Below are positions 6,332 to 7,682 of a DNA stretch of 7,682 nt, piece after piece. Made by a program: the position numbers and the translations under genes. The DNA comes from Anaerolineales bacterium. GTDB lineage: Bacteria; Chloroflexota; Anaerolineae; Promineifilales; Promineifilaceae. Below the pieces are notes generated by a model. The model was given only the letters and a program-made list of their open reading frames with translations, was not told the origin of the DNA and searched no databases. Positions within the stretch are counted from its first letter, which is position 1. Each line of letters starts with the position of its first letter. Where the stretch lies: positions 1 through 7,682 of the forward strand of contig JAGQGA010000246.1 of assembly GCA_020432595.1 (NCBI GenBank), read 5' to 3'.

Positions 6332-7377
6332 GGTTCTCGCTTGCGGGTAAAGAGAATGATGGAGCCAAGAACGGCGGCGGCAAACAGGATCATGGCGGCG
6401 ATAAAGCCCCCCCACAGATAGAAGGTGCTGAGCCGCGCTTCGGCCGGCTGGGGGTCGGTTTGCTGGGGCGCGCTGGGTGGAACGAGGGTGCGGCCGATGA
6501 TGATGGGAGCGGCTTTGCCCGTTGGGGCGTTGTTTTGGGCGATGGCGACGGGTTGCTCGGCACTGGGCTGGTCGGCGGCGGGGAGGGGATTAACGGCCGT
6601 TTCCTCCACCGCCGCTTCCTCCGTGCTATCATTTGCCAGCCCTGCCGCCTGAGCCAAGGCCGCCCCGAAATTTTCGGCCAACAGGGTGGGGGCAATGACG
6701 ATGGCGCTGTCGCTGCTGCCATTGTCGTTACCATTGTCTGGCTCTACCGGAGCCAGGGTAGGTAGGGAGGGGACGAAAAAGGGTTGGTTGGTGGCGGTGG
6801 GTAATGCGGGCTGGTCGGTGGCAGTGGGTTGTGGGGTGCTGGTGGGAACGGCCGTTGCTGCCACAGTCGTTGCCGTAGGACGCGGTGTATTGGTAGCAGC
6901 CGTGGTGTTGGTAGGTTGTGGCGTGGCGGTAGGCTGGCCGTTATTGCCGCCACCCAGCGGGATGGGGGTGTTGGTGGGCGTTAGAGAGACGGTGAAGGTG
7001 AGTTCCCGCATGACGTGTTCTTCGGAACTGGTGGTGATTTCCAGCAGTTGGTAGACGTAGGTTTGGCCGGAAACGGCCGTTGTGTCGGTGTAGGTGTACT
7101 CTGCTCCCTGCGAAAAGTCACCGACAGCGGGGATGATGGGGCTGATGGCGGTGAAGTTGCCCCCCTGGCCGCGCTTGAGAATAAATCCGGCTGTGTCCTG
7201 CTCCGATTGGGTGTCCCAGTCAGCGCGGACATGGATGGTGTTGTTGTAGGAAACGGCCGTTAGGGTGAAATCACCCAACGTCACCGCCATTGGCTCCTCG
7301 CCGCTGACTGGCTTAATAACCGCTCCGCTCCAGACAACAACCAAAGCCAGAAAAATTACAAAAATTGTTTTCTGCAT
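6328..7377 (-). CDS. Secreted type I membrane protein: Fn3-like domain, Pro/Thr-rich mucin-like stalk, C-terminal anchor
   Basis: The 349-residue protein has a signal peptide (about 1-26, MQKTIFVIFLALVVVWSG). Residues 32-131 form an Fn3-like beta domain with the pattern VRADWDTQSEQDTAGFILKR (50-69) and YTYTDTTAVSGQTYVYQLLE (94-113). This form is, from memory, common in Chloroflexota surface proteins. A low-complexity stalk rich in Thr, Pro and Ala follows (132-210, for example PTATPQPTNTTAATNTPRPT), then an Asn/Asp/Ala-rich stretch. Near the end is one transmembrane helix (about 319-343) with a short basic tail, FTRKREP, so the bulk of the protein should be outside. The stalk is a good candidate for dense O-glycosylation, and the operon encodes a PMT-like enzyme; this link is inference. 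No LPXTG or clear PEP-CTERM motif is seen. The start lies 11 bases after the previous stop with only a weak, distant GGAGA. No specific function is recognised. Confidence 0.85.
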   Translation of the reverse strand: MQKTIFVIFLALVVVWSGAVIKPVSGEEPMAVTLGDFTLTAVSYNNTIHVRADWDTQSEQDTAGFILKRGQGGNFTAISPIIPAVGDFSQGAEYTYTDTTAVSGQTYVYQLLEITTSSEEHVMRELTFTVSLTPTNTPIPLGGGNNGQPTATPQPTNTTAATNTPRPTATTVAATAVPTSTPQPTATDQPALPTATNQPFFVPSLPTLAPVEPDNGNDNGSSDSAIVIAPTLLAENFGAALAQAAGLANDSTEEAAVEETAVNPLPAADQPSAEQPVAIAQNNAPTGKAAPIIIGRTLVPPSAPQQTDPQPAEARLSTFYLWGGFIAAMILFAAAVLGSIILFTRKREP

Positions 7378-7388
7378 TGCTAACAGCT

Positions 7389-7682
7389 CTATCTCCGTGC
7401 GATGATTGGCAACATCAGCCGGTACTCAGCTTGAAATAGCTGCATGGCCGGGTCACCTTGCAACGTAAAACTATACAGTTCTGAATCAGCCAGGTCAAGG
7501 GCAGTATATCCCAGCTTGGCATAGAGAATGGCATCGCCGATGCGCGACAGGTGACCTTCGGTCAAGCCATCGTAGAAACCGGTGTGTAAAACGGTGTGTT
7601 CATAAGAAAGACCCAGCCCGGCAGATGACCACTGGGCAGCCACGCCACGCAAATTGTCCAGCCGCATCCACGTTTCGCTAAG
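7389..7682 (-). CDS. C-terminal 97 residues of a second C25-family peptidase; runs off the right edge
   Basis: The frame is open to the window edge, so the true start lies outside. The fragment aligns by eye with the end of the complete C25 peptidase downstream. LSETWMRL matches SLSETMLR, RIGDAILYAKLG matches RMGDAFQAAKLS, and FTLQGDPAMQLF matches FALFGDPSAHIV. These are positions that follow the catalytic cysteine, so the active-site His and Cys would both lie beyond the edge and activity cannot be judged. After the peptidase fold it ends with EYRLMLPIIARR, a short hydrophobic-basic tail absent from the other paralog. An internal ATG at 7667 exists, but nothing suggests it is a start because homology continues before it. 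The stop is 11 bases before the stalk-protein gene, so the two are very likely cotranscribed. Confidence 0.75.
   Translation of the reverse strand, partial: LSETWMRLDNLRGVAAQWSSAGLGLSYEHTVLHTGFYDGLTEGHLSRIGDAILYAKLGYTALDLADSELYSFTLQGDPAMQLFQAEYRLMLPIIARR

Larger units (their letters stand above)
421..7261. repeat. Interspersed palindrome AACGGCCGTT, 14 exact copies
   Basis: Exact copies begin at 421, 1100, 1543, 2109, 2586, 3024, 4805, 5372, 5504, 6080, 6592, 6847, 7072 and 7252. All lie inside coding sequence. Near copies are AACGGCTGTT at 1261 and 4121, and AACGGCCGTC at 2017. In 13 of 14 exact copies the gene reads Thr-Ala-Val; the copy at 1100 reads Arg-Pro (KKRPLF). Several copies extend into longer palindromes through flanking A/T and G/C runs. 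The density resembles the HIP1 octamer of cyanobacteria, but the sequence differs. Function is unknown. Confidence 0.95.

Noticed and set aside
6332..6415. A 28-codon N-terminal extension of the C25 peptidase
   Set aside because: It would overlap the stalk-protein gene by more than 80 bases and place a basic, Arg-rich stretch before the signal segment. ATG 6331 gives an ATGA overlap and a normal signal sequence.
5825..6421. A 198-codon plus-strand frame
   Set aside because: It is antisense to the peptidase N-terminal region, has no recognisable domain and no ribosome binding site.

Overview
The window reads as one strand of a GC-rich bacterial chromosome. All six genes lie on the minus strand and are almost certainly one operon that runs off both edges. 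The best guess for the organism is a member of Chloroflexota (Anaerolineae or a relative). This is inferred from the secreted protein with an Fn3-like domain and a long Pro/Thr 'PTATPQPT' stalk, gingipain-type C25 peptidases beside surface-glycan genes, and the dense interspersed palindromic DNA. No rRNA or marker gene is present to confirm it.

Layout in transcription order, from right to left: (1) 7682-7389, the C-terminal tail of a C25-family peptidase; (2) 7377-6328, a secreted type I membrane protein with an Fn3-like domain, a mucin-like stalk and a C-terminal anchor; (3) 6331-4229, a complete membrane-anchored C25 (gingipain-like) cysteine peptidase; (4) 4222-3158, a UPF0104/LPG-synthase-TM flippase-like membrane protein; (5) 3161-1590, a single polypeptide fusing a GT2 glycosyltransferase to a WcaJ/PglC-type polyprenyl-phosphate sugar-1-phosphate transferase; (6) 1593-1, the N-terminal 531 codons of a DUF2723 (TMEM260/PMT-like) multi-pass glycosyltransferase. 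Three of the five junctions are 4-bp ATGA overlaps and the other two have gaps of 6 and 11 bases. No internal promoter or terminator is visible, and no stretch longer than 300 bases lacks a gene.

Working model (inference): the fusion enzyme starts and extends a lipid-linked glycan, the flippase-like protein helps with membrane translocation or lipid handling, and the DUF2723 enzyme transfers sugar outside the membrane. The Thr-rich stalk protein encoded in the same operon is the obvious candidate acceptor. The C25 peptidases would process or attach surface proteins.

The most unusual content is repeat DNA inside the genes. First, the DUF2723 frame stays open straight through three unrelated palindromic elements (201, 87 and about 62 bp), adding about 117 residues in predicted interhelical loops. 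This resembles Rickettsia palindromic elements. Second, the 10-bp palindrome AACGGCCGTT occurs 14 times in 7.7 kb, every time inside a gene, and 13 of 14 copies are read in the Thr-Ala-Val frame. Third, a heptamer tandem repeat forms the C-terminus of the flippase-like protein and sits where the next gene's ribosome binding site would be.
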